Of a stretch of DNA of 64,000 bases, positions 1-11,800 are shown in pieces; within the stretch, counting starts at the first letter, position 1; every line of letters starts with the position of its first letter. The translations under genes and the position numbers were made by a program. The DNA comes from Paragonimus westermani. Its lineage: Eukaryota > Platyhelminthes > Trematoda > Plagiorchiida > Troglotrematidae. Where the stretch lies: assembly GCA_008508345.1 (NCBI GenBank), contig QNGE01000836.1, positions 27,710-91,709 of the forward strand, given 5' to 3'. Below the pieces are notes generated by a model. It was not told the origin of the DNA. It saw only the letters and a program-made list of their open reading frames with translations, and ran no database searches.

Positions 1-590
1 TGCCGCATGCTAATGTACCTGCTTCACGAATGGCCTGTGTGATCTGGGTCCAGGAGCGATCAGGATCATCGGAGTGAGAATTACTGATGCAGGTTTCTAA
101 GCTGGTTTGATACTTATGCCTTACCGACGGTATAGTCAGTTTTCTCAACAGCCAATCGTTCTTGTCGGTGGGGTCGTTTTCCGACAAAAGTGAGTACGAA
201 ATTACAACGTACCAGCGCATGATCTGAGTCTAGGCACGTGCTCTAATAAGAACGACAGTTCTTAATGGAACCCCGCAACCCAGGTCTGATTCAGAGAGGG
301 AGGGCGCCAAGTATAGCAAGTATAGCACGATGCCTAAAACTAGTGCTGCCTAAAAGCAGCCTGTGCTCAGCGCACAGCTGCAATAGTTGGCCGCCTTTGT
401 GTTGAGCGATGTGATACTATCCCAAACATGTCACCCAAACGAGATTCGACCTCACCACGGCGGCCGACCTGGGTGTTCATATCTCCTGCCAGAACGACTA
501 TATCAGAACCACGTGTCGACCGGAGGAGAGCGGCCAGATCCGAATAAAAGACGTCCTTGGCGCCAACGTCACTACAGTTTCCAGTTCTTT
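1..590 (-). mobile_element. LINE (APE-type non-LTR retrotransposon) endonuclease relic
   Basis: Read on the minus strand, this is the endonuclease half of a non-LTR retrotransposon ORF2. A stretch reading DIVVLAGDMNTQVGRRGE (about 455-510) carries the family's GDxN-type motif. It is followed by a degraded stretch with a recognisable WRPPS (about 270-285). SDHALV (about 210-228) matches the C-terminal SDH motif of APE nucleases. A linker ending AIREAGTLACG (about 5-40) leads toward the reverse transcriptase, which lies outside the window to the left. Frames shift several times and stops interrupt the reading, so this copy is dead. The 5' limit near 590 is where recognisable similarity stops and is approximate. 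It resembles the endonuclease of the copy at 17060-19640 and may be the same family; that is inference from motif spacing. Confidence 0.75.
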
Positions 591-2062
591 GGCACGTGCG
601 TCGTCCTTGGTAGGACGTGCAAGTTCATTTGGTAGTATGTGCTTTGTGTCTTTTAAGCGTAACGTGCTTTTTCAGGGCTATCTTGGACCCGTCCCTGCAT
701 CACACTGAGTGGTAATGGTGTGCGTTTAATCAAGAAGCTTCGGTTGCAATTGGACTTATCATATCCAGAGTCGTTTCTTTGATTGCCACTAAATCCCGGT
801 TGGCCGAAGCTAACCTGATTCTACTCCGGCACCGGTGTAACATCTATCTGTCACTAAAGAGCAGGATGTATTAAGTGGCTACACTTGTGTGGTATCACTG
901 TAAGGTTGTTAAACCTGGCGCCTCCTCCTCTCAGTCTTGTTAACAGATTATCCGTTTTTGTTAATCTTTATTCGCAAAGTACTTCCTGTGTAGTGCGGGA
1001 ACACTACGTGGACAAGTGTATGGTACAATGACATGTTAGGGTCAGGTAGCTTCCTCCTACATTTCATCTGTGAAAATGGCACCGAGTACCTACAAAATAC
1101 TCCCCATATCGCGCCCAGTTTGCATTCGCTGAATGTAACTACTGAAACAGCGTCGATGGTGCAAAGTTAGGGGAAATCAGCGTAATTTTTAACACTCACT
1201 GCCTCACCTCTGCTTTCCTGCTGTGTTGTTGAAGATGGGGCGACGTTGGCCAGTCGCATTGTTGAATAGTGGGAATTTTGGCATGGTTGCTGTCAGTTGT
1301 TACACACTTTCCAATAACAGAAACCGCACACATTGAGAAATTGACAGAAAATCTTTTTGGGTATCCATTGTACACCTTGTTTGTCCTGTTCTGGTTCACC
1401 TGTTCTTGTTGATTATATTTATTGCTTGGTCTTGAGTTGTCGTTCAGTCAGTCTTGCGATTTATGTACAACAGTAGCATATTACACTTCATTTGGCCGTG
1501 GGATGATATATACGTCCGTTAATCGTGTTTCCTTCTCTGAAGCATTTAAACTAACTGCACATAAACCATCTTGATGATAACTCACATCTTCGGTGCCTAT
1601 CGTAAGTGGCTGTTGATGTTCCCTAAGTCGGCTGAGGAATGTTGCGTTATCAAATTCTTTCGCCTTGTTTTGTTTCTGCGTGCTCTCGTAGACGTTCACT
1701 TTATGGCTCGTCATCGCCGTCCTCGTCATGCACAACTATTTGGTCAACATGCTGTTTTTGGAGTCAGGAGAGATTTGGCATTCTAGTTAGTCAAAGGCGA
1801 TCGGTTGGTCTGGTCAAAGTTCGCAATCTGACTGTTTTCACATCGGCTGATGCTGGCATTCTTCTGTCATCATTACATTCACATATATCGATTCCACAGG
1901 CGCACCGTACTCGTTAGATCGCTCGTGCACGTCTGTGCGCCAGTACATTCGTAGACTGACTAGTATTCTTCAAAATCCTTTTGATGGTTTTGATTGTCAT
2001 CGTGATGAGTCAGAGCTATGAGGATTATATATTCGAGCCTAAACGCCATTTTTATCTTTCAG
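591..2062. other. No supported gene
   Basis: I see no recognisable domain or convincing exon. Short open frames at 1196-1399 (-), 1481-1735 (-) and 1571-1917 (+) overlap one another on opposite strands and lack family similarity. The stretch probably holds intron or upstream sequence of the plus-strand gene whose first visible exon starts at 2063. Confidence 0.4.
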
Positions 2063-4818
2063 AGGAGCTCCAAGCTTCCTTGGATGAAGCTGAGATGTAC
2101 AAGCGGTTATCTGAAACACTCAAGCAACAAGGTATGTATTCAATCGCTTGTTTGTTTCGACTGTTCTGCGTTAATTTTATACTCGCGTTTTTCATGTAAC
2201 TTATCAGTGGCAGATGGTGACAGTTTGCTGCGTTTCTGTATCCGGTTGTGTTCGTACTGTTTCGATCTGTAAATGAATATGTTCCATCACTTGAAAGGAA
2301 ACCATCATTTTTGGATCCGTCTGGAAAGGTTTAAGTAGGTTACTAAGTGTGGTTAGTCGCATGGACCTCACAGTGATGAACTAGGTTGCCACTCGATAGT
2401 TTGCATTCTGTTTTGTGCGATTTTTCTCCGGTCACGTTTCTCTTCCTTCGAATCAGGAGCTGCCGCTTACTGGCGTGGTCAGTGTAGCTTCCTTTTACTT
2501 CTGATCATCTGTATGATCGATGGAGTGGGACATCACAGCCATCTTTCTGGTCCCATTTCGCCAGCGATGACTGTATTGTCACTCTTTGTAAACCGTTTGC
2601 CAATTTACCCCTTTGACATGCCTCGGTGTTAGGATACCTTTCAGGTCATGACGTTATTTGGTTCCGCTACTAATTCTACAACTAGTTGTAATAATTCCTG
2701 CTTGTTTAAGTTACATTGTATTAATTTGGGCTTTATCGTAAGTTGACTGTTGCCACTTGATCAACTATCGTGAATAAACTACCTCACTGTTTGGCTTCAT
2801 TTCTTATTCTGCTTTCTAGATGCTGCCAAGGCCGACCTATTGCTGTCGGTGCGTGAAGAGTGCGACACATTGCGACAGCGAATCGCGCACATCGAAGCAG
2901 ATGTGGTAACAAGTCGTGAAGATCATCAGCGGCTAGTTGCCGAGGCACGGCGAACACGATCGGAGGCAGATGAGCTACGACGGGAACGCGATGCTTTAAA
3001 TGAACAGGTCGGTCTGAATTTAATGTGGGCTTCGTATTTATTTCCAATTTTACAACTATATCGGCGTTTGCGCTTGACTTCTGAAAAGATGCAATATGGC
3101 TCTCGCTCACCCTTATTTCTCCCGTTGAACTCGGTTGCACTGATACACACTGACAGAAGAGGAAAAGACTTCACTCAATGATTTAGGTGTCTTAATTTTC
3201 CCTACCTGTTTTATTCTCCCTCTACGGTTTCTTCCAATTATCCTTCTGGTCTGGTTTCCTTTCGTCCTACTCCTGAAGTTGGTTAAGTTCATACAGTCTT
3301 ACTCACTGATGTCGATGGAACTCTTAATGTCACTCATACTTTACCGTTGTACAATCGGCTTCAGCCTTTGAATTATCCCGGATGGTGTTTCTTTAACCCT
3401 TGTTTTTCTCTCTCAAGTGCTTGCTTTTTAGACGTATGTACGTTCCATGTCCACACAACTTTGTACATTTATACTATGGTTATCCACGCTAGCCCTCAAC
3501 ATTCGTATGCTTATCGGGCCTTTAACAGAATTAGAACGGTTGCTCCCAACCACTAATCTTAACTTTCTCCCTGCTGACTTAATCGCTGTTTGGGCTTTTC
3601 ATAAAAATGAGATCGATTACAAATTCGTGCTATCTGATGTCATTTTTTAGCTGTCCACCATTCCAAGCCGTCGCTTGGCGGCCAGAGCCTCTTGTTGGTA
3701 CGCACATTGTACGCCTGCAACGGGGTTCACTATTATTTGAACCTCGTGGTCCTGTTCCATGCTCTGTAACTTCTTTAATTTGTGTGGTTCCTGTCCATTT
3801 TAATCGGACGTGTGCTTACATGAGAACAGTTTTTGTTGACCACAGCCCTATGTTTACTGATCGCTGGTTGCTCACAACGCACTTGTTTATTCACAGGTCA
3901 ATTACCTTCACATGTGTTCATTCGCTAGGTTCATCGGCTCTCCTAAGTCTTCCTGAGGCTTCATTGTCTTTTGCTTTCCATTTTAAATTTTGTTCTCTTG
4001 TCCCTTATACATTTGCCCTAGTTTATCACTCTTTTACTTCGTGAATCACTGCCGTAGCACCCACGAGTACGGCTCAAAGCCAGAAATGTTGGCGTTACTG
4101 CTTCTGATTTCTTTCTGTTCGTTTGTATTCGCGTTCTCTCTAGGTCGCCAGTTGTACTCATCGGATTGAACACTTACAAGCCGCTTTAGCAAAATCACTT
4201 TTATGCGACAAAACAGACGTATCAAATCCGAAAACCACCCTCAATACGCCTTCAATCGCGGATGCTAACAACACTGTTGAACGTTCAGTTCAATCTAGTC
4301 CTGTCAGGACCTTTGCTTCCGTCAATTCTGACCAAGTGACTCCCGATTTAGCGTCGACTCATACGCTTGCTCCCGGTAGCGTTGTAAGTTCCTATGTGTT
4401 TGCTTTCCCGATTCACTTTAGCTTATTTAAACCCCGATTGTGACTTCGAATTGTAATTTTTTCTCGTCTTCTCACGTGCAACAGCGGCTGTTTTGTGCCT
4501 TTTTCCGGATCGAAGACTCTCCGCACTGAATGTTACTAAGCAATAACGACATGTAATCAGGAACCACCTCTTCTAGTGATCATTAGAAAACGCCAACGTT
4601 ATGTTTGTTCACCCTTCCGATTTTACTTTCCAACTGTGATAACGTTTTGAATCGATAGCTGCATTTCTAAACGAATGGTTCTGTTAATCTCCAGTGTTAT
4701 TTTTGAACTGTTTCTATCTCTTTTCGTCCATCACCAGCTCTCCCTGTTCGCGATTATCCCAATCATGGTCGTGCTGTGTGCCCTCACGGTTCATATCTTC
4801 TCCAAATTCGCCCGATGA
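2063..4818 (+). CDS. Coiled-coil protein with hydrophobic C-terminal tail, 3' exons (partial gene)
   Basis: Four exons fit together by splice site and phase: 2063-2131, 2820-3007, 4144-4383 and 4738-4818. Acceptors are ctttcag, ctttctag, ctctctag and tcaccag. Donors are gtatgt, gtcggt and gtaagt. The second codon split (G|AT) and the two phase-0 joins keep one frame open to a TGA at 4816-4818. The first two exons are rich in E, R, L and A with heptad-like spacing, for example EADELRRERDALNEQ, so a coiled coil is likely. The third exon is a Ser/Thr-rich linker. The last encodes LSLFAIIPIMVVLCALTVHI, a stretch long enough to cross a membrane, followed by a short basic end. The whole resembles tail-anchored coiled-coil proteins such as golgins or SLMAP, but I cannot name the family. 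The first exon begins mid-codon, so upstream exons are missing here. T-rich introns agree with plus-strand transcription. Confidence 0.6.
3651..3697 (+). CDS. Possible alternative exon inside the coiled-coil gene
   Basis: A GC-richer block follows a strong acceptor (cattttttag) and ends at a gtacgc donor. It would encode LSTIPSRRLAARASC plus two bases. Those two bases do not match the phase-0 start of the next exon at 4144. Joining them would shift the frame and end the protein within about 15 codons. It is therefore either a cassette exon giving a truncated form, or a chance pair of splice-like sites. Confidence 0.2.
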
Positions 4819-6735
4819 ATTGGCCCCACTTACCTGGTCCACAAGTGTTTATTTCTTATGTCATTAATCAACCCGTTACGATCTTCGGCTGTTGAATTCC
4901 TCTTGACCGTGTGCATCTGCGTACCATCTGCGAACCACGCTCATTTGTTCACACAGTGTCTGCCTACATCTAACTCGAAAGATGCAGCCACACACCATTT
5001 CACACCTCGAAACCCTAGTTGCCTTAACTGTACTGCTTTGCCTACAGCCTCGTTTTGATGAGTTGTGATCGTCCAAGCACCATGCACGATTCGACAATCG
5101 TCCTGTACGATTGATTTTCTGTTTCGACCTTTTACAAGCTGGTGCATGGCAGTGTGCAGCCTCCTCTGCACGCGATCATCTTGATTGGCACTTGTTCTCC
5201 TTCCTCCAAAGAACACAGTTTGAGTCGATGTTAGGAAAGAACACCTTGACTCATCCTGTTTCTACTTTAGCTCTTTTTGTTGCGTCTGCCTGATCCCATC
5301 CCCTCTCCTTCTAGAACAGGCTCGCCACTTTTTTCCTCCTCAAAAGCCGGTGTTACACTTACTTCTATATGTTCTTTTTCTCCTGACTTCTCGTTTATGA
5401 CACCGATCAGCTCTTGCGTCCTGTTTCTTTTCCAACCCACCGTTTGTGTGCTTGTATGTGTACATATTGCCTATTTGGTCTTGTTTACGTTCACATTAGA
5501 CCGTCATATCCCCATACAGATCGCCCATGTGTATGTTGTTTGTGTTTTCAGACAGTAGAGTATTTATTGATTGATTCCCTTGCACATTTTGCTTTTTTTC
5601 CTTTTTGTATCCCGAACTTTACGAGTTGTGATCCGTCCGCACATGAGACACAGTTGGTTTTGTCTTTCCAGCCAGGTGGTTGGATTAGTTTTAATCGTTG
5701 CTGCCGCCATTGATTCTGTGTGCATCATTCAGTTGGGTGGTTTTTCCGGAGGTTGAAAATCTCTTCTTCCATCGTCCACTCATTTTTGTCTCGACTGTGC
5801 ACGTGTGTGTATGACTTCCATCAATACGAGTGCCCTGTCAGCAAGTTTTTCAAACGGTTTCGGCCAACTTGTACATTTTTGTTTTGCTCTCTGCGTTTGT
5901 GAGTGCCCTGTCTGACTGCGGCGTTTTTGAAGCCCATACGTATATGTAGTAGAATTACACTTGTATTCCTATTGAATCCAATCCACTTGGACTGACACTG
6001 TAACCTTCCACTTGGTTGACGTTATTCAAATAACCAGTTTTATGTAAATCTTTTCTTTCCGAGTAAGCTTCTTCAGGGTATTCTGTCTCACGCAACAATT
6101 GGTATATCTATAGTTAGCTTTCATCCAAGCGAGTCGCATGTACACCGTGCCCTAGCATCCATTCTGCTTTCTTATCGGATTAATGAGCACATTTTCTAGC
6201 TTTCCTCTTTTCTCTCACATTGATAATCGTATAAAAACAATGTCCGATGAGTTATCCACTTTAATCCCGGTTCGATTCGTGCAGGTTCCTATTATCACTG
6301 TAGTCATTCTGGCTCGTTTTACTCGGTACTGATACACCACGGTCACCGGTGACGGTGATCGTTTTGGGTGTTTCCCAGGTCTTCTTCAACGGGTAATTGT
6401 GCCGTGATGGAATCGCGTTCGTTTGCTTGGGTTGTTGGCTGTTTCTGTTTGTTGTTGCCCTTAGCAGACATCAACCTACTACCCATCACTGTTTTTAAGG
6501 TGTGATTCATTGCCAACTTCTACTAGCTTGAACGTTAATTGTGGTTTGTATAGACTTTTTCTTACTGGTTTATTGCTTAGATCTAAAAGAAGACATGCTG
6601 TGTAGAAGCTTTTCGTTTCTGGACAATAGTATTTCTCTGACGTGATTGGTCTAGCGGAGTCGACTTAGTTTTATTATTATCCTGGTTGCATACGTTGGTT
6701 ATTACGGTGGAGTGGTGATTGAGTGAATGCTTGTT

Positions 6736-6740
<5 letters not shown>
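4819..6740. other. T-rich non-coding stretch
   Basis: Plus-strand T strongly exceeds A over most of this stretch, as in the introns of the gene just upstream. Open frames at 4858-5058, 5277-5558, 5414-5713 and 5720-5902 have low-complexity, T-driven translations and no domain. It may be 3' untranslated or intronic sequence. A short perfect palindrome (gtcaccggtgac) sits at 6342-6353. I see no gene. Confidence 0.4.

Positions 6741-6774
<34 letters not shown>
6741..6774. repeat. (AT)n microsatellite
   Basis: An uninterrupted run of alternating A and T about 34 bases long. Confidence 0.95.
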
Positions 6775-6779
<5 letters not shown>

Positions 6780-7449
6780 ACTCGAAAAAGGGCCCACACT
6801 AAGTAGTGGACGGTTTATTGTGACGTTTCAAATCTACACTAGAATCCGTTATCAAACAAATAAATGTGTCGGAATGAGATTGTTCTGCCGCTCACCATGT
6901 CCGCCTGTCGGTCTGTCTTTGGACGTTTTTCGTTTCTTTACGTCAACGATGCTGACGTAATGGTTGTCTATGTTGACGTGTCGATCGAGCGGATTCCACG
7001 AATAGAGAGCTTCCAGTACAAGCCGTTTCCCTTTCATTTTTGCCCGTGCGACCACTTTTGCATGGTCTATGCTGACCTCGCGCAGTGGTGCCACAGTTGT
7101 GATCTAAAGTCGTCTCGTCGCATCGCTAATTTGTGTTCGTGCAAACGTGTGCGCAGCTGTGTGCCTGTCTCCCCCACATACTATTTGTCACAACCGAGGC
7201 GTGGAATCGCGTAGACCACGCCAGATTGTTCATGTGGTTCTATGTTATCCTTAGCGTTCATCAATGCTGAACGGAGTGTTGTGTTTGGCTTGTGTGACAT
7301 TTGGATGCCCATCATCATCATCATCATCATAGACAGCAATACATCAGTGGTTAACACTAATGCTTAACTGCCTTCCTCACCCGAGGTGGTTGAAACGTAG
7401 AGTATTACAACTTGCTCGAAACGTTGTGTTATTCCCAATCTGTTTATCA
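6775..7449. other. Probable 3' tail region of the minus-strand PLE, otherwise nothing seen
   Basis: Near 7378-7425, on the minus strand, there are phrases typical of PLE 3' ends (caacgtttcgagcaag and acgtttcaaccacctcg) and a small cctc/gagg hairpin. Sequence at 7346-7400 (cagtggttaacac) resembles the A box of the SINEs further right, but no clear B box follows. The open frame at 6864-7214 (+) has no recognisable domain. Confidence 0.35.
7310..7330. repeat. (CAT)n microsatellite
   Basis: Seven consecutive CAT units, lying beyond the 3' end of the minus-strand PLE at 7450-8870. Confidence 0.95.
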
Positions 7450-8870
7450 ATATGGCATTGTCATTCGTGTTCTGGGTTTTGCACGTTCACTTCTTGTGGA
7501 CCCTCTGATAGATGCCTTTATGAAACTACTGGATTACCCATTGGAAGCAAACAGTTTGAACAGGTGTTTTTGTTCTTGTCTTCTGAGTTCGGGCGAGCTG
7601 CAGTGCGCGTCTGCAAGTCGAAATAATGTTCGCACGTAGCTTTTAAGTTAGGCTGGATGATTGCTATCGAATCTGAGATTGACATCAGTTGTCGATTTGC
7701 GATAGACGGTGACTTCAAGCTTACCAACAGATCATCTTATGATCAATACATCGAGAAACGCCAAGCGTGAGTTCTCTTCTTCTTCGCGTGTAAAGGTTAT
7801 CTCGTCTGTTACGTTATAAAAACAGCTGTGGAACTGGTCAGGCTGAGTCCGAGGCTTCAGATTCAAAGTGTCTCATTACGGCTCCTGCAAGTAATCCCGA
7901 TAAAGGTAAGCCCATTGGTGTGCTCCTCTTCTGCAAGTACACTCGGCCGTCAAGTTGTAGGTAAGTCCACATGCAGAGCTCTACTGATTGAATCGATTCC
8001 TTTGGAGAGAGATTCGTCATATTGCGGAGACTGTCGTCCTTACTTATGAAGTGCTTCATACTTTCTATTGCAAGTTTCTTCGGTATGTTAGTGAAAAGCG
8101 ACGTAACATCAAAGGAAACCAGTGCATCGTCTTCTTCGAATTCCAGGCCCTTAATCTGTCTCAGGAAATCTGCTGAGCTGTTTGCGTCTTGATTGTCGTG
8201 AGGTAAACATGGCCGGAGAATACGAAAGAGGAACTTCGCCAATTGGTAGTTTGGGGTCGTCCTGGATGCAACGATTGATCTCACTGACGTTTGATCCTTG
8301 TGGACCTTTGGTAGCCCGTATAATCGTGGCACCGGTCCCTCAATTGGTCTAAGGTGTTTAGCCTGTTTTTCTGTGAGTGATTTCTTTTTCTTGAGAGCTG
8401 TCACGGTTTTAGTGATTCGAACCCTCAGACTTTTCGTAGGTTCTGTGACATGTTCATACGTTGTGGAGTTTTTAGGAGATCGTTCACTTTGTTTGTATAA
8501 TCTTGTCTGTTCACTATGGCTATGACGTTGCCTTTGTCCGTCGGTAGAATGACAATCTGGTCGTTCTTCCTAAGTGTTCTCAGCGCTTTATTTTCATTAG
8601 TTATCAAGATATTTGTTGGTTTTCGGCTGGCCAGCTGTTGACACATTTTTGTCCTGACACTGCTGCATTTGCTTATCTAAACCACTGCGTTTTAGTCCTG
8701 ATTCGAAACATGCGATGAATTCTGTTGTAGACGCGTCCGCATAATTGAACTTCAAACCTTTTAACAGAACGACGTTTTCATCGAGTGCCAGCTGATGGTC
8801 TGCTAGGTTGTGTATAGATTCAGCGCTTTGTTTCCCGGGCAGACTGAGGCGCTAAAAGTTTTGATTCAGT
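7450..8870 (-). mobile_element. Penelope-like element, RT domain copy with internal deletion
   Basis: Minus-strand reading from about 8850 down gives the ordered parts of a PLE polyprotein. First is an N-terminal block (ALDENVVLLKGLKFNYADAS, about 8740-8800). Then come NDQIVILPTDKGNVIAIVN (about 8500-8570), PRLYGLPKVHKDQ (about 8290-8330), LVSFDVTSLFTNIP (about 8080-8125) and TPMGLPLSGLLA (about 7880-7920). After that come NSRLAFLDV (about 7750-7780), LEVTVYRKST and SPELRRQEQKHLF (about 7560-7600). The catalytic YVDD segment that should lie between GLPLSGLLA and NSRLAFLDV is absent, and the two sides are joined within about 100 bases. Frames shift several times. The GIY-YIG part is not visible downstream. 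The copy is inactive. Family: EN(+) type PLE by motif order; the clade is not resolved. Confidence 0.85.
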
Positions 8871-11800
8871 CGATTCAGTCCAGCCTACGGAAGACAAGGA
8901 GCGCGAGCCGATGAACTTTGTCATTCACCCTGCGGCTTACAATACTGGTGTAGTCAAATAGCCCCATTGACACGTTTTAGTGTTCCAACACCGGTCATGA
9001 GCGGCATACGCACGTATAGTCGCATCAGTCCAGGTACGCGAAAACATTCTCGAATCTCCTAGAAGAGGTGATGGCTGATGCGTGGTAGGTCGTCCGAACG
9101 AAGTCATGCAACATTGTTTGCAAGTGGTTTTATGTGACCGTATCAGTTACGAAGCACAGCCGCACGAGGAATACAGAGAAAATAGTGAAGAAATCGGAAA
9201 TGGGCATGTTCGTTTTTCTTCTGTTGATGGATTTCGTAAATTGAAAATCCACGGAGAACGCACGAACAGGGGTCTTAGTCATTTCGTACACTGCAGTAGT
9301 CATCGATGGTAGTGTGATTGTCTTATTAGAGTGGACACATTTTTCATCGGACAATGAAGCATATTACGTCATTTAATCTTTACGAGTAGTGCTGTCGTCA
9401 ATAGTAATTTTGTTGGGAAGATTCCGAAAGTTGCCCGTTACCTACGAAAATGGCAGGATTATTTTGCTACACGGTGTACGACGGCGCCTGCTTGATCATG
9501 TGAACTGGGTTCTCCTCCAAAGGAGTATGTGAATTGGTGATACGGAACGATGAAGATCAGCTTCTTAAAAACGTCGTTTACTTTTATTATTCATAAGTAT
9601 ATTGGAACCTTTACACTCCAACAAGATAATATCTCAGTTTTGTTTCCCGTGATTTTGAATCCTGATTTATCCTCCCTGACCTGTACTCCGGCTTGCAAGT
9701 GCCCCTGTCTTGGGCCAAGAAGAGAACCTAGGAGGTATACTCACTAGATATTTTTATAACGGGCGAAATTTTCAGTTAGGCAATGGTTACAAAGTGCTTT
9801 GTTGTAAAAAATAAAAGAACGTGAGTAGCGAAACTTTGAAAGTATCGTTAAGTCGAGTGCAACCAATTGTGTTCCACTCATCGGCGGTGTAAACCCGTTG
9901 ACCCACAGTACTTGGCACACACTGGTAAGTCGGGTCTAACCGACGTGAATCGGGTACAGCACATACCTCCTTTTCGGTGAGTACAACTACACCTCCATGT
10001 TGAGCAAGCAATGCTGCTAATCCAACTTGACTAGGAGGCCCGGTAGTGTTCGAGCTGTAGTGTGGTTTTTTAGTTTGCATGCTTCTGCTCCCATGCATCA
10101 GTTCTTTCGGTTTACTTTGCACATTGATGTAAGAGAGAGAGCTTCAATCTGGACTGTCGTCTTTTCGGCTGATATTGCTCTATTCTAATTAATTGTGAAG
10201 TTCACCTACCACCGACCATCAAAAGGATAATTCATTTAGCCACTCGTTAACGACTTCATCAGGTGCTGTCGAACGAACACGCTCACCTCGAAGTGAAGGT
10301 AGCCAGAGGACGTTGTGATTTACGAACTAAGCATTTGATTTTGGCGTGTTTACTATTGATGGAGAAGAAAACGCGAATAAGCCGTTAGCATCAGTCACTG
10401 TTGACTGGATGATATTTGTGATGGATCAAGTCCAGAACAGCTCACCGTTTGCAAACGATTGTTTTGGTCACTAAATAAGTTTAGCACATATAACCGTCGT
10501 AGCCTAAACAATGCATCATGGTAATGAAAACTTGGCAAAATTCATGTGATCTGCTAGTGGTATATGCGTGAGATTAAGTGAAGATGAGAGCTTGCGGTTA
10601 ACTGTCAATGTCGCGTGTGCCCCGGTGAGTGTATCGGACTGTTCGCGTTAGTCTCTTAGAATGCCCCAGGCCCTTCGGAACAACAACTATTAAGACAGTT
10701 TAGAGCTGGTATCCTACGGTTTTTATGCTATCAACATGATAAAATTGAAAGCGGATCAAATTCCGTGCGCTATCGGCATCACAAACAGATGGAACATAGT
10801 TAAAATGAATTGTCTGAAAGTTTTAGGTGACCACATTCTTCTTCTAAAGCAAAACAGCGGACGTCACCAAGAGGGGCAGTCTGTCTCTCAAAATAACCAG
10901 TGATTTGTGGTGATTCAACGCGTATCAAGGTATTGGTAGGTCAGATCTTATCACACAGATTTACCTACGGTGATGAACGCGGTGCATCACTGAAACTGGT
11001 TCACAAGGAAACTTAGCTGCTAGAAATGGCAGTTTAGGCCATATCATTACCCCATTCATCCAACAGTAATTCATCTGTCACTCCGCAGAAATGAGGTTCA
11101 GCAGAATTCAGATGACCAGAATACCAGCCACTACGTTAACTATTTCGGATTAACTCCCATCCACTAAATGTATAATACTATCACAGGTGAGTATTACAGC
11201 GCACAAGGTAATTTGAGGATCCCTGTTTTTGCATTGTTTGTGAATTTACACATTTGATCTTTAACCGAGATACGTTAACCCTGAAAGGCCACCTTCGTCT
11301 TAAGGGTTTTATAAAGTATGGCAGAATCTGGCCACCAGTTATTTTGGAATCTGCATAAACAGGTTAGGGTTTATCAGTTGAGTAACGTATATGCACGGTT
11401 TCACCATATGTTCGTTGACAAACAGACACTAGGAGGCTTTTGGAGAGATTGACAGTTGAGCTCAACATCTCGATCGGCGTAAATATGGAGAGTGGCACAC
11501 ACTTTTGATAATCTGACTGTTTCTTGATGTTATTTGCGAACATGGTACTGGTTACAATCACGTCATGCTTTATCCATCAGGTGCGAAAAATTTCGTTGGA
11601 CATTTCTATTGTCAAATATTAACTCAAGGTTTTACACAGTACTTGTTCAATCCATTGTGAAAGACTACGTAACCACTACCACTGAACCACAAAATGTTCC
11701 CAATATCATGCCTAATGTGCTGTATCAGCGTTTTCAACTTCACTACTTTGAACTCCTTATCATTGACAGTGCTAGTGTTAAGTTCGCCAAAATCGAAGTC

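Noticed and set aside
3347..4044. Three overlapping plus-strand frames between exons of the coiled-coil gene
   Set aside because: Translations are dominated by F, L, S and C from T-rich intron sequence, with no splice pair that keeps the flanking frame.
10240..10290. PLE or LINE 3' tail (cctgatgaag on the minus strand)
   Set aside because: No coding relic of either element adjoins it, and the motif is too short.
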